From a virus: a stretch of DNA of 23,214 nucleotides. The notes under the pieces are model-generated. The model was given only the letters and a program-made list of their open reading frames with translations. It was not told where the DNA came from and did no database searches. The stretch covers positions 1 to 23,214 of the IMG/VR virus record IMGVR_UViG_3300020419_000083; one strand, given 5' to 3'. Positions 15,583 to 22,430 of the stretch are shown here, piece by piece (positions within the stretch are counted from its first letter, which is position 1; each line of letters starts with the position of its first letter). The position numbers and the translations under genes were made by a program.

Positions 15583-16581
15583 ATGAGTTATGTTGATGTC
15601 AAGTACGCACGTCTTGTAGGAAGTCGTCTTGACAACTTCAAGGAAAAGAAGACAAACCTATACAATTTTAGATGCCCTTATTGCGGAGACTCACAGAAAC
15701 ATAAGTCTAAAGCAAGAGGGTATTTTTTCGTCAAAGGGTCTGACTTTATATTTAAGTGTCACAACTGTGGAGTTGGTAGAACACTAGGAAATTTCTTGAA
15801 GGATAATGCTAGAGACTTATACGATCAGTTTGTCTTAGAAAGATATAAGATGGGATTGACAGGTAAAAGTACAACAGTTTCTGAACCAAAATTTACGAGT
15901 GTTCAAACTAAACCAATCTTTAATACAGGTACTAAGATCCCAAAAATCTCTGACCTAAATAAAGAACATCCTGCAAGATCATATCTTGAATCTAGAAATA
16001 TTAATGGAGACAAACTTGATAGAATTTTCTATGCAGAGAAGTTCAAAGCGTTTGTTAACAAGCACAAACATACCTTTGACGATCTGCAAAATGATAGTCC
16101 AAGGATTATAATACCACTCATAGACCAAAGTGGAAAATGGTTTGGAGTACAAGGTAGAGCGATCTCATCTAATCCAAAACTAAGATACATTACTATTATT
16201 TTTGATGAAACAAAACAAAAAGTCTTTGGTCTCGACACAATCGATAGCAACAAAACAGTCTACATCGTGGAAGGACCGTTTGACTCCCTCTTCTTGGAAA
16301 ACTGTGTTGCTATGTGCGGGTCCGATCTTGATCCTAGGACGTGTGGTTGGAGCGATAGTGTTTTTGTTTTTGATAACGAACCACGCAACAAACAAATCAC
16401 CGACCGAATCTCAAACGCAATCTCAGCAGGATACAAGGTCGTCATATGGAACACTGCCTTAAAAGAAAAGGATGTAAATGATATGGTTCTATCTGGACAT
16501 AATGTTCAGAATATAGTAGAATCAAATACCCACTCTGGTTTAACAGCACAAGTAAAATTTCAAAATTGGAAAAAAGTATGA
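15583..16581 (+). CDS. 61: DNA primase gp61
   Basis: A 332-residue primase of the T4 gp61 type. The N-terminal zinc finger is visible as C31-P-Y-C34 and C59-H-N-C62. The Toprim domain shows YIVEGPFDSL with E230 and VFVFDNEPRN with D264 and E266 as the metal-binding positions. It makes the RNA primers for lagging-strand synthesis and works in complex with helicase gp41. The gene lies after the late-type block, with no terminator seen between them. Its stop overlaps the nrdA start (ATGA). Confidence 0.95.
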   Translation: MSYVDVKYARLVGSRLDNFKEKKTNLYNFRCPYCGDSQKHKSKARGYFFVKGSDFIFKCHNCGVGRTLGNFLKDNARDLYDQFVLERYKMGLTGKSTTVSEPKFTSVQTKPIFNTGTKIPKISDLNKEHPARSYLESRNINGDKLDRIFYAEKFKAFVNKHKHTFDDLQNDSPRIIIPLIDQSGKWFGVQGRAISSNPKLRYITIIFDETKQKVFGLDTIDSNKTVYIVEGPFDSLFLENCVAMCGSDLDPRTCGWSDSVFVFDNEPRNKQITDRISNAISAGYKVVIWNTALKEKDVNDMVLSGHNVQNIVESNTHSGLTAQVKFQNWKKV

Positions 16582-18905
16582 ACGTAATTAAAAGGGATGG
16601 CACTGCCGAACCTCTCAACCTTGACAAGATACATCAAATGGTTGAGTTTGCCTGTGAAGACATAACAGGTGTATCATCATCACAAGTAGAGATGAACAGT
16701 GGTCTACAGTTCTTTGATGGTATTGAATCAGAACAGATTCAAAATATTCTTATTAAATCTGCGAGTGATTTGATTAGTTTAGATTCACCTAACTATCAAT
16801 TTGTAGCAGCAAGATTACTATTGTTTAGTGTCCGTAAACAAGTATTCCCTGAGTGGAATAATACAGGATACCCTAAACTAAAAGATCACGTAAATACTTG
16901 TGCAGAAGCAGGAGTATATGATGGTGGTATCCTAAAGAAATATGACGATGAAGAGTGGGAAGAACTAAATTCTTATATAGATCATCAACGTTGCTATGGA
17001 TTTACCTATGCAGGGTTGAGACAGATCGTAGATAAGTATCTTGTACAAGATAGAAGCACTGGTAGTGTCTATGAGACACCACAGTATATGTACATAATGG
17101 TTGCAGCGACATTGTTTCAAGATTATCCAAAAGAAAAACGACTCGATTATGTCAAACGCTACTACACAGCAACCTCCAAAGGGAAAATCAACGTCCCAAC
17201 TCCAGTTCTCGCAGGTGTTAGAACACCTCTTCGGCAGTTCGCGTCTTGCGTTCTCGTTGATGTTGACGACACCTTGGATAGTATTTTTACTTCTGATATG
17301 GCCATTGGTCGTTACGTTGCACAAAGGGCAGGGATTGGTATCAACGCAGGTAGGGTTCGTGGGATCAACAGTAAAATCAGGGGTGGAGAAGTTCAACACA
17401 CAGGTGTTGTACCGTTCCTCAAAAAGTTTGAAGCAACTGTCAGATGTTGCACTCAGAATGGCATTAGAGGTGGATCAGCGACTGTCCACTTCCCCATCTG
17501 GCACCAAGAAATAGAAGACATCATTGTCTTAAAAAATAACAAAGGAACAGAAGATAATAGAGTAAGGAAACTTGACTATAGTATTCAGTTCAGTGAACTA
17601 TTCTATAGAAGGTTTATCGAAAATGGAGAAATCACACTCTTCTCACCTCACGATGTCCCAGGATTATATGATGCGTTTGGAACTCCTGAGTTTGATTCAC
17701 TGTATGTTCAGTATGAGAATGATCCTAATGTTCCTAAGAAAAAAATAGGTGCACAAGATCTTATTCTAAACTTCTTAAAGGAGAGAGCAGAGACTGGTCG
17801 TCTATACATTATGAATATAGATCACGTTAATAGTCATTCATCATTTAAAGACAAGGTTAATATGAGTAACCTATGTCAGGAGATAACTCTACCTACTGAT
17901 CCTGTACATCATATAGATGATGAAGGTGGTGAGATTGCATTGTGTATTCTATCTGCTATTAATGTAGGTAAACTCCGTACTCTTAATGAGTTAGAAGAAC
18001 TATGTGACCTTGCAGTTCGTGGACTAGAAGAACTAATTGACTACCAACGCTACCCTGTTGCAGCAGCACGACGTAGCACCCTTGCAAGACGCTCCTTGGG
18101 CATTGGTTACATCGGTCTGGCACATTACCTAGCAAAGAATGGATTTAAGTATAATGATCAAGGTGCATATGATCTAGTACATAACCTTACTGAAGCATTC
18201 CAATACAACCTTCTTAAGGCATCAAATGAACTAGCAAAAGAGAAGGGTGCTTGTGATGGTTTTCTCCGCACAAAGTACTCTGATGGAATCTTACCAATAG
18301 ATACATATAAGAGTGAGGTAGATCAGATCACGAAAGAGGAGTACAAATATGATTGGGAATCTCTTAGGGATTCTATCAAAGAGTACGGACTCAGGCACAG
18401 CACTCTGTCCGCACAAATGCCTTCGGAGAGCAGTTCCGTTGTGTCTAACGCAACAAACGGAATTGAACCTCCTAGAGACTACTTGTCCGTTAAGAAATCA
18501 AAGAAAGGACCTCTTAAGCAGATTGTTCCAGGGTTTCCATATCTGAAAAACAAGTACACATTACTATGGGATATGCCATCTAACGAAGGGTATATTAAAG
18601 TCACATCAGTTATGCAAAAGTTTTTTGATCAGGCAATCAGTGGGAACTGGAGTTACAATCCAGAGAACTATGATAATGATGAGGTTCCTGTCTCTGTTAT
18701 GGCACAAGATCTTCTTACCACATACAAATACGGTTGGAAAACATCATACTACCAGAATACATACGACGCTAAGAAAGATGTCGAAGACCCTGCACACCCA
18801 ATGGGATGGAGGGACGATGTGCCTATGGATGAAACCAATCAAAGATTAAATCAACTTATACAAGAATTAGAACAGGAGGAAGACTGTGACAGTTGCAAAG
18901 TTTAA
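16578..18905 (+). CDS. nrdA: Ribonucleotide reductase class Ia, large subunit NrdA
   Basis: A 775-residue catalytic subunit that reduces ribonucleoside diphosphates to supply dNTPs. Key residues match the E. coli enzyme: C224 (E. coli C225), N431/C433/E435 in NLCQE (N437/C439/E441), C456 (C462), the Y724-Y725 pair in SYYQN for long-range radical transfer (Y730/Y731), and the C-terminal redox pair C770-x-x-C773. An N-terminal ATP-cone-like segment begins NVIKRDGTAEPLNLDKI. The ATG at 16578 is chosen because it overlaps the gp61 stop and starts at the usual position; a TTG four codons earlier is unlikely. All active-site residues are intact. The end overlaps nrdB by 20 bases. Confidence 0.97.
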   Translation: MNVIKRDGTAEPLNLDKIHQMVEFACEDITGVSSSQVEMNSGLQFFDGIESEQIQNILIKSASDLISLDSPNYQFVAARLLLFSVRKQVFPEWNNTGYPKLKDHVNTCAEAGVYDGGILKKYDDEEWEELNSYIDHQRCYGFTYAGLRQIVDKYLVQDRSTGSVYETPQYMYIMVAATLFQDYPKEKRLDYVKRYYTATSKGKINVPTPVLAGVRTPLRQFASCVLVDVDDTLDSIFTSDMAIGRYVAQRAGIGINAGRVRGINSKIRGGEVQHTGVVPFLKKFEATVRCCTQNGIRGGSATVHFPIWHQEIEDIIVLKNNKGTEDNRVRKLDYSIQFSELFYRRFIENGEITLFSPHDVPGLYDAFGTPEFDSLYVQYENDPNVPKKKIGAQDLILNFLKERAETGRLYIMNIDHVNSHSSFKDKVNMSNLCQEITLPTDPVHHIDDEGGEIALCILSAINVGKLRTLNELEELCDLAVRGLEELIDYQRYPVAAARRSTLARRSLGIGYIGLAHYLAKNGFKYNDQGAYDLVHNLTEAFQYNLLKASNELAKEKGACDGFLRTKYSDGILPIDTYKSEVDQITKEEYKYDWESLRDSIKEYGLRHSTLSAQMPSESSSVVSNATNGIEPPRDYLSVKKSKKGPLKQIVPGFPYLKNKYTLLWDMPSNEGYIKVTSVMQKFFDQAISGNWSYNPENYDNDEVPVSVMAQDLLTTYKYGWKTSYYQNTYDAKKDVEDPAHPMGWRDDVPMDETNQRLNQLIQELEQEEDCDSCKV

Positions 18906-20082
18906 ACTTAACAACGACAATCAACAAATGCCAAAGACAAAAATTAAAGGAGTAACGGTATTCAATAAAGAAAAGAATAATACCAATCAATCTCCTATGT
19001 TTTTCGGACCACCTTTAGGAGTTCAAAGATACGACGGTGCTAAGTACCCAGTATTTGATAAACTAACTAATCAACAACTAGGATACTTCTGGAGACCAGA
19101 AGAGGTTTCTCTTCAGAAAGATCGAAGTGACTTTGGTACATTAAATGATACACAGAAACACATCTTTACATCAAATCTCAGGTACCAGATCCTCCTTGAC
19201 TCTGTACAAGGTCGTGGTCCTGGTCTTGCTTTCATTCCTTACTGTTCAATACCTGAGTTAGAATCTGCTATGATTGCGTGGGAATTTTTTGAGATGATAC
19301 ACTCAAAAAGTTACACACATATTATTAAGAATGTATATCCAGACCCATCAGTTGTCTTTGACACCATCTTAGATGATGAGAAGATACTTGCACGTGCTAG
19401 GAGTGTTACAGAAGCATACGATGACTTCATAAACGCTGCACAACAGTATGGATCTGGTAATATGTGGGAACATAACCTTGACGGTGTTCCTCTTGGTCAC
19501 TATGAACTCGTTGAATTAAAACGTAAACTTTATAGGGCAGTAGTAAATGTCAACATTTTGGAAGGAATTCGCTTCTATGTCTCCTTTGCGTGCTCGTTTG
19601 CATTTGGAGAACTTAAACTTATGGAGGGATCAGCAAAAATTATCTCCCTCATCTCAAGAGACGAAGCACAACATCTTGTCCTTACTCAACAAATCCTCGG
19701 AAAGTGGGCACAAGGGGACGACCCAGTAATGCTCCAGATAATTAAGGAGGAGAAAGATAGAGTAACTGAGATGTTTGTCAACGCAGTAAACGAAGAGAAA
19801 GCGTGGGCAGAATACTTATTTAAAGACGGTAGTATGATAGGATTGAATGCTAAACTGTTAGGTCAGTATGTAGAATGGATTGCTAATCGTAGAATGAAAG
19901 CAATAGGTATAGATCCTATCTATGACATACCTTTAAGAAACAATCCTCTTCCTTGGACAGAGCATTGGTTAAATTCTAGAGGACAACAGAACGCACCACA
20001 AGAAACTGAGATAGAATCCTATGTTGTAGGTGGTATTAAACAAGACGTAACCTCAGATACCTTCAAAGGATTTGAATTATAG
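18886..20082 (+). CDS. nrdB: Ribonucleotide reductase class Ia, small subunit NrdB
   Basis: A 398-residue diiron subunit that makes the tyrosyl radical for NrdA. Iron ligands are visible at D79, E136, H139, E226, E260 and H263, and the radical tyrosine at Y143 in EMIHSKSY (E. coli Y122), so this is a normal radical-bearing enzyme. The start is GTG at 18886 with a near-perfect AGGAGGA (18874-18880) five bases upstream; the first 20 bases lie within nrdA. The first 40 residues are polar and longer than usual. A terminator is not seen after the stop; instead a promoter (TTGACA) begins the very next base. Confidence 0.97.
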   Translation: MTVAKFKLNNDNQQMPKTKIKGVTVFNKEKNNTNQSPMFFGPPLGVQRYDGAKYPVFDKLTNQQLGYFWRPEEVSLQKDRSDFGTLNDTQKHIFTSNLRYQILLDSVQGRGPGLAFIPYCSIPELESAMIAWEFFEMIHSKSYTHIIKNVYPDPSVVFDTILDDEKILARARSVTEAYDDFINAAQQYGSGNMWEHNLDGVPLGHYELVELKRKLYRAVVNVNILEGIRFYVSFACSFAFGELKLMEGSAKIISLISRDEAQHLVLTQQILGKWAQGDDPVMLQIIKEEKDRVTEMFVNAVNEEKAWAEYLFKDGSMIGLNAKLLGQYVEWIANRRMKAIGIDPIYDIPLRNNPLPWTEHWLNSRGQQNAPQETEIESYVVGGIKQDVTSDTFKGFEL

Positions 20083-20112
20083 TTGACACTAGGGTTTTAA
20101 ATATGTTAAGAT
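20083..20112 (+). promoter_or_regulatory. Sigma-70-type (early) promoter with extended -10
   Basis: A perfect -35 TTGACA (20083-20088), an 18-base spacer and -10 TAAGAT (20107-20112) with TGT just upstream of it (extended -10). It starts immediately after the nrdB stop and would drive the small-gene/riboswitch region with host RNA polymerase. Confidence 0.75.
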
Positions 20113-20113
20113 G

Positions 20114-20121
20114 TATAAATA
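20114..20121 (+). promoter_or_regulatory. Perfect late promoter box TATAAATA, overlapping the early promoter start region
   Basis: TATAAATA matches the T4 late consensus and lies 2 bases downstream of the sigma-70 -10 box, where the early start point should fall. The leader of the small genes can thus be made both early and late. Confidence 0.65.
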
Positions 20122-20158
20122 TAAGTGAATGCTGACAAAGTGTTCACCTTGTAACCAA

Positions 20159-20168
20159 ACGTTCATCC
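20159..20168 (+). repeat. First copy of riboswitch-like 5' box ACGTTCATCC
   Basis: ACGTTCATCC is identical to 20387-20396, the 5' strand of the complete downstream element. Here its matching 3' half is about 190 bases away (20360-20384), beyond the 61-residue gene. Confidence 0.6.
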
Positions 20169-20169
20169 A

Positions 20170-20355
20170 ATGGGTATTCTGTTTTACCTATCTTTGATCG
20201 CCTCACACGAACCAGTCCATTGGACTATTAAATGTGATGGATATAAAGAACTTGTTGAAGAAGTAAGACAAGATCAATATCTTGATCCTGCATCTAAGCA
20301 AAGTCTAATCAATTACTTTAGGACTAAAGTAGAAGGAGAGTGTAAAGAAGGATAA
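20170..20355 (+). CDS. Small protein with hydrophobic N-terminus, unknown
   Basis: A 61-residue protein. The first 12 residues (MGILFYLSLIAS) are hydrophobic but too short for a clear membrane span; the rest is a charged helical domain (GYKELVEEVRQDQYLDPASKQSLINYFRTKVEG) with Cys at positions 22 and 58. The ATG follows the box ACGTTCATCC (20159-20168) by one base, and that box recurs at 20387-20396 in the RNA repeat region after the gene. The gene thus lies between the two copies of the 5' strand of a riboswitch-like element. I do not recognise the family. No normal ribosome binding site is seen, which raises the possibility that the upstream box regulates its translation. Confidence 0.65.
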   Translation: MGILFYLSLIASHEPVHWTIKCDGYKELVEEVRQDQYLDPASKQSLINYFRTKVEGECKEG

Positions 20356-20359
20356 CTAG

Positions 20360-20426
20360 AGGACGCAAGTAGGTCGCGGAACGGATACGTTCATCCTTTA
20401 TAGGACGCAAACGATTGAAGGAACGG
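20360..20426 (+). repeat. Two-copy direct repeat, period exactly 42 bases
   Basis: AGGACGCAA, nine variable bases, then GGAACGG occurs at 20360-20384 and again at 20402-20426, offset by exactly 42 bases. Conserved blocks at fixed spacing with a variable middle look like two RNA aptamer 3' halves rather than a simple duplication. Confidence 0.85.
20387..20426 (+). promoter_or_regulatory. Glutamine-riboswitch-like element (Downstream-peptide/glnA type)
   Basis: A compact fold can be drawn: P1 CGTTC (20388-20392) with GAACG (20421-20425), and inside it P2 TCCT (20394-20397) with AGGA (20402-20405) around a TTAT loop. The conserved single-stranded parts (CGCAA after P2, GAAG before P1 3' strand) and the order CGTTCA..CC / GG.CG.AAG.. 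/ GAAGGAACG match my recollection of the glnA and Downstream-peptide RNAs, glutamine-binding aptamers found in cyanobacteria and cyanophages upstream of short peptide genes. A short peptide gene starts 30 bases after it (20456). No covariance search was possible. Confidence 0.65.
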
Positions 20427-20455
20427 GAATTAAACAACCCTATTACTCAAATCAA

Positions 20456-20584
20456 ATGGCACAAGTAACTTATCGTGGTATCCCTTATGATACCGATGCT
20501 CGCGTTCAGAGTCAGAAGACTCAGCAACCACAGCAGAAGAATCTCGTTTATCGAGGAATCAAACTAGAGGAGGAGAACAAATGA
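20456..20584 (+). CDS. 42-residue DUF4278-like peptide (probable 'downstream peptide')
   Basis: A 42-residue frame with VTYRGIPYD near the start and LVYRGIKLE near the end, a pattern I associate with DUF4278, a small domain common in cyanobacteria ([LV]TYRGxxY...YRG). The middle is Gln/Lys-rich. It is the first gene after the riboswitch-like element, and cyanobacterial Downstream-peptide RNAs are known to precede just such short genes. The frame ends in GGAGGAG codons that form the ribosome binding site of the next gene, and its stop overlaps that gene by 4 bases (ATGA). Its function is unknown; inference from context is a small effector controlled by nitrogen status. Confidence 0.75.
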   Translation: MAQVTYRGIPYDTDARVQSQKTQQPQQKNLVYRGIKLEEENK

Positions 20585-20670
20585 TTGTTGCTCAAATAAC
20601 CCTCTCAATGGCAGTAGTAATGTCAATTTTTTATCTTGAAGTAAGACTCCTGCACCAGATGGAGGGGTAA
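20581..20670 (+). CDS. 29-residue single-span membrane peptide
   Basis: ATG 20581 follows a strong GAGGAGGAG (20567-20575) and opens a 29-residue frame: a hydrophobic segment (IVAQITLSMAVVMSIFYL) followed by a short charged tail (EVRLLHQMEG). Together with the overlap with the preceding gene and the GGAGGGG for the following gene inside its end, this supports real translation. The shape recalls the one-helix subunits of photosynthetic complexes, but I see no sequence match to one. Function unknown. Confidence 0.65.
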   Translation: MIVAQITLSMAVVMSIFYLEVRLLHQMEG

Positions 20671-20674
20671 ACCG

Positions 20675-20863
20675 ATGCTAAAAATCCATTTTAGTTTAGG
20701 TTTTGATTACGACTTACCAGAGTATGATCCTGAGATCCACAATCCAAAAGAAGTTTTCGCTTTGTTAACTTACAGAGGAGTGCACTACGCTAAATGGGTT
20801 CAATTAGACACATTCAATATAAACAACTGGTTTCTGTCTAACCCTAGACAAACAGAAAAATAA
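20675..20863 (+). CDS. 62-residue DUF4278-like protein
   Basis: A 62-residue protein with LLTYRGVHYAKW at about 30-41, the same TYRG core as in the 42-residue peptide two genes upstream. The N-terminus is IHFSLGFDYDLPEYDPEIHNPKE, acidic and Asp/Pro-rich. GGAGGGG at 20661-20667 lies 7 bases before the ATG. A terminator follows 10 bases after the stop, so this closes the small-gene operon that begins at the 20083 promoter. The DUF4278 link is based on the short motif only. Confidence 0.72.
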   Translation: MLKIHFSLGFDYDLPEYDPEIHNPKEVFALLTYRGVHYAKWVQLDTFNINNWFLSNPRQTEK

Positions 20864-20873
20864 TTGTTATAAT

Positions 20874-20903
20874 AAGGAGACTCGAAAGGGTCTCCTTTTT
20901 TTA
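20874..20903 (+). terminator. Rho-independent terminator
   Basis: An 8-bp stem AAGGAGAC (20874-20881) / GTCTCCTT (20890-20897) with an 8-base loop and a T tract from 20896 to 20902. It ends the small-gene operon. Confidence 0.92.
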
Positions 20904-20908
20904 TTAAA

Positions 20909-20916
20909 AATAAATA
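20909..20916 (+). promoter_or_regulatory. Late-type promoter AATAAATA for talC
   Basis: AATAAATA follows the terminator within 6 bases. A start point about 6 bases downstream would fall inside the first ATG at 20920, so the talC start used is more likely ATG 20941, which has AAAGGA upstream. Confidence 0.6.
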
Positions 20917-20940
20917 ACAATGACGAAACGGAAAGGACCA

Positions 20941-21606
20941 ATGAAAATTTTTTTAGATTGTTCTGACCCAGAATTACTCAAACCCGCAGTAGAAACTGGT
21001 CTAATCGATGGGGTTACAACTAATCCAACCTTGATGAAGAAGCAAGGTATGGAACCTCTTGATGTTATTCAAAAAATCTGTGAATTATTTTCTTGGAGTT
21101 CATCTGTAAGTGCTGAAGTCACTGGTGAAACCGCAGATGAAATGCTAGAGATGGCAGTAGATTACTATCAGATAGCACCCAACGTAACAATTAAGTTACC
21201 TTGTAACAAACAAGGGTTACTTGCTTGTTCAGATTTAACTGAAGATGGTATCAAAACTAATATAACTTTAATCTTCTCAGAAGCACAAGCAGTTCTTGCA
21301 GCAAAGGCAGGAGCAACATACGTCTCACCTTTTGTAGGACGTGTCAATGACAATTCATTTGATGGTATAGGATTGATAAAAGGTATATCAGAATTGTATA
21401 TGATGCACGACATAGAGACACAGATATTATCTGCTTCTATAAGGGATGTTAAACAGGTCACAGACAGTTATAAAGCAGGTGCTGATGTAGTTACTATGCC
21501 GATAGGTATATTTGACAAAATGTATAAGCACGTCTTGACAGATGTAGGTCTAGCACAGTTTAATAAAGACTGGGAATCACTATTATCTGACTTGAACAAT
21601 GGATAA
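20941..21606 (+). CDS. talC: Transaldolase TalC (auxiliary metabolic gene)
   Basis: A 221-residue transaldolase of the small TalC/Fsa-like class. MKIFLDCSDPELL opens at the family's usual residue, with D6 conserved; TTNPTLMKK at 26-34 and the Schiff-base lysine K85 in VTIKLP are present, as is GATYVSPFVGRV. It interconverts pentose phosphate intermediates; in cyanophages it is thought to push carbon from the Calvin cycle to the pentose phosphate pathway, giving NADPH and ribose for nucleotides, which fits NrdAB nearby. The start at 20941 (AAAGGA 5 bases away) is preferred over ATG 20920, which would add an unusual seven-residue TKRKGP leader and lie on the presumed late start point. The gene overlaps the next one by 8 bases. 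Confidence 0.95.
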   Translation: MKIFLDCSDPELLKPAVETGLIDGVTTNPTLMKKQGMEPLDVIQKICELFSWSSSVSAEVTGETADEMLEMAVDYYQIAPNVTIKLPCNKQGLLACSDLTEDGIKTNITLIFSEAQAVLAAKAGATYVSPFVGRVNDNSFDGIGLIKGISELYMMHDIETQILSASIRDVKQVTDSYKAGADVVTMPIGIFDKMYKHVLTDVGLAQFNKDWESLLSDLNNG

Positions 21607-21748
21607 AGATAAACTGAAAGTTTTACTAGGAGAATTAAAGTACCTAGTAAACGAACTAGAATCAGAGATCTACTCAGACATTGCTACATATACTGAGGGA
21701 CCTGATACATTACCACAGTATGAACAAGAAGGAGTCGAGCACGAATGA
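21599..21748 (+). CDS. 49-residue acidic protein, unknown
   Basis: A short frame whose ATG lies in the talC stop region (8-base overlap). The first 27 residues form a regular amphipathic helix (DKLKVLLGELKYLVNELESEIYSDIATY); the tail is acidic (GPDTLPQYEQEGVEHE). Its last 29 bases overlap the start of the GIY-YIG gene. Good codon choice, tight packing and helix periodicity support it. I recall similar 'KLKxLLGELKYLVNELE' small proteins in other T4-like cyanophages, without a known role. Confidence 0.62.
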   Translation: MDKDKLKVLLGELKYLVNELESEIYSDIATYTEGPDTLPQYEQEGVEHE

Positions 21749-22175
21749 AAAAGAGTATGAGAATCCCTGGTACTACCAAGGTACAACTTTCACTTCTGAT
21801 GATATTGGCGACAAGTTCGGTTACGTCTACCTCATTACTAATCTCAGCACAGGCAAACAATATATCGGAAGAAAGTACTTCGTGCAGAAAAGAAAACCCA
21901 AAGGGGGAAAGCGACGTGTTACTTCTGAGAGCGACTGGAAGAAATACTATGGATCTTGCCCAGAATTAAAAGAGGATGTTAAAGCGTATGGAAAGTTAAA
22001 CTTTAAAAGAGAGATCATATCTTTACACAAAACTCTTGGAAAGGTAAACTATGAGGAAACCAAACAGTTATTTGTTAACAATGTATTAAAAGAAAAATTA
22101 GAAGACGGTACACCCGCATACTACAACAGCAACATACTCGGTCGTTATTACAGAAAAGATTATTTCAATGACTAA
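21720..22175 (+). CDS. GIY-YIG nuclease-like protein
   Basis: A 151-residue protein. GYVYLITNLSTGKQYIGRKY at 34-53 contains the GIY-YIG pair (GYVY and QYIG), with R51 in the conserved position; E112 in NYEETKQLF and N136 in YYNSNI occupy the usual catalytic glutamate and asparagine places. SDWKKYYGSCPELKEDV is a common segment of free-standing phage GIY-YIG proteins. The start is ATG 21720, inside the preceding small gene; the frame runs open upstream to a TTG at 21681 which is less likely. Such proteins are either homing endonucleases or DNA-degrading enzymes; no intron is seen in its neighbours. An intact active site suggests it works. Confidence 0.82.
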   Translation: MNKKESSTNEKEYENPWYYQGTTFTSDDIGDKFGYVYLITNLSTGKQYIGRKYFVQKRKPKGGKRRVTSESDWKKYYGSCPELKEDVKAYGKLNFKREIISLHKTLGKVNYEETKQLFVNNVLKEKLEDGTPAYYNSNILGRYYRKDYFND

Positions 22176-22183
22176 TTTAGGTT

Positions 22184-22202
22184 CCTCAAGATCACCTTGA
22201 GG
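22184..22202 (+). repeat. Perfect 7-bp inverted repeat without T tract
   Basis: CCTCAAG (22184-22190) and CTTGAGG (22196-22202) flank a 5-base loop, just after the GIY-YIG gene. There is no T run, so it could be an RNA-processing hairpin or a protein-binding site rather than a terminator. Confidence 0.55.
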
Positions 22203-22229
22203 TTGTACACAGTTTATAGGAAATGTCCT

Positions 22230-22430
22230 ATGCCTATCACAAAGTCAGACCTACCAATTTTAAGGTCAGCAGTTAACGGAGACTTATCTCTAGACATTGA
22301 TAAACCATCATTGTTCCGAAGAGTTTTCCAATGGTATGAGAGAATTGGAGTTCAGTTCTACGGTAATACCGAAGACGATTATGAAATTCTTTTAGATCAT
22401 ATCGCAACTGACATTGGGTACGCTTCTTAA
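22230..22430 (+). CDS. 66-residue protein, unknown
   Basis: A small protein read from ATG 22230: PITKSDLPILRSAVNGDLSLDI then a helical stretch LFRRVFQWYERIGVQFYGNTEDDYEILLDHI. TAGGA lies 10 bases upstream. The open frame extends back to a TTG at 22197 but this would begin inside the inverted repeat. I do not recognise the family. It is followed 11 bases later by a strong terminator, and so forms the end of the talC transcript. Confidence 0.65.
   Translation: MPITKSDLPILRSAVNGDLSLDIDKPSLFRRVFQWYERIGVQFYGNTEDDYEILLDHIATDIGYAS

Noticed and set aside
16965-17399. 144-residue frame on the minus strand
   Set aside because: It lies entirely antisense to nrdA, has no ribosome binding site, and is Cys-rich with no recognisable domain; it is a shadow of nrdA codon use. 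The other minus-strand frames were rejected for the same reason.
20356-20455. tRNA gene in the untranslated region
   Set aside because: No cloverleaf, no T-loop GTTCRANNC and no anticodon arm could be drawn; the repeats fit a riboswitch-like fold better.
20868-20873. TATAAT next to the terminator at 20874
   Set aside because: No -35 at the right distance, and any transcript would run straight into the terminator.
21745-21969. 74-residue frame overlapping the GIY-YIG gene
   Set aside because: It is out of frame with the clear GIY-YIG motifs and shows no pattern of its own.
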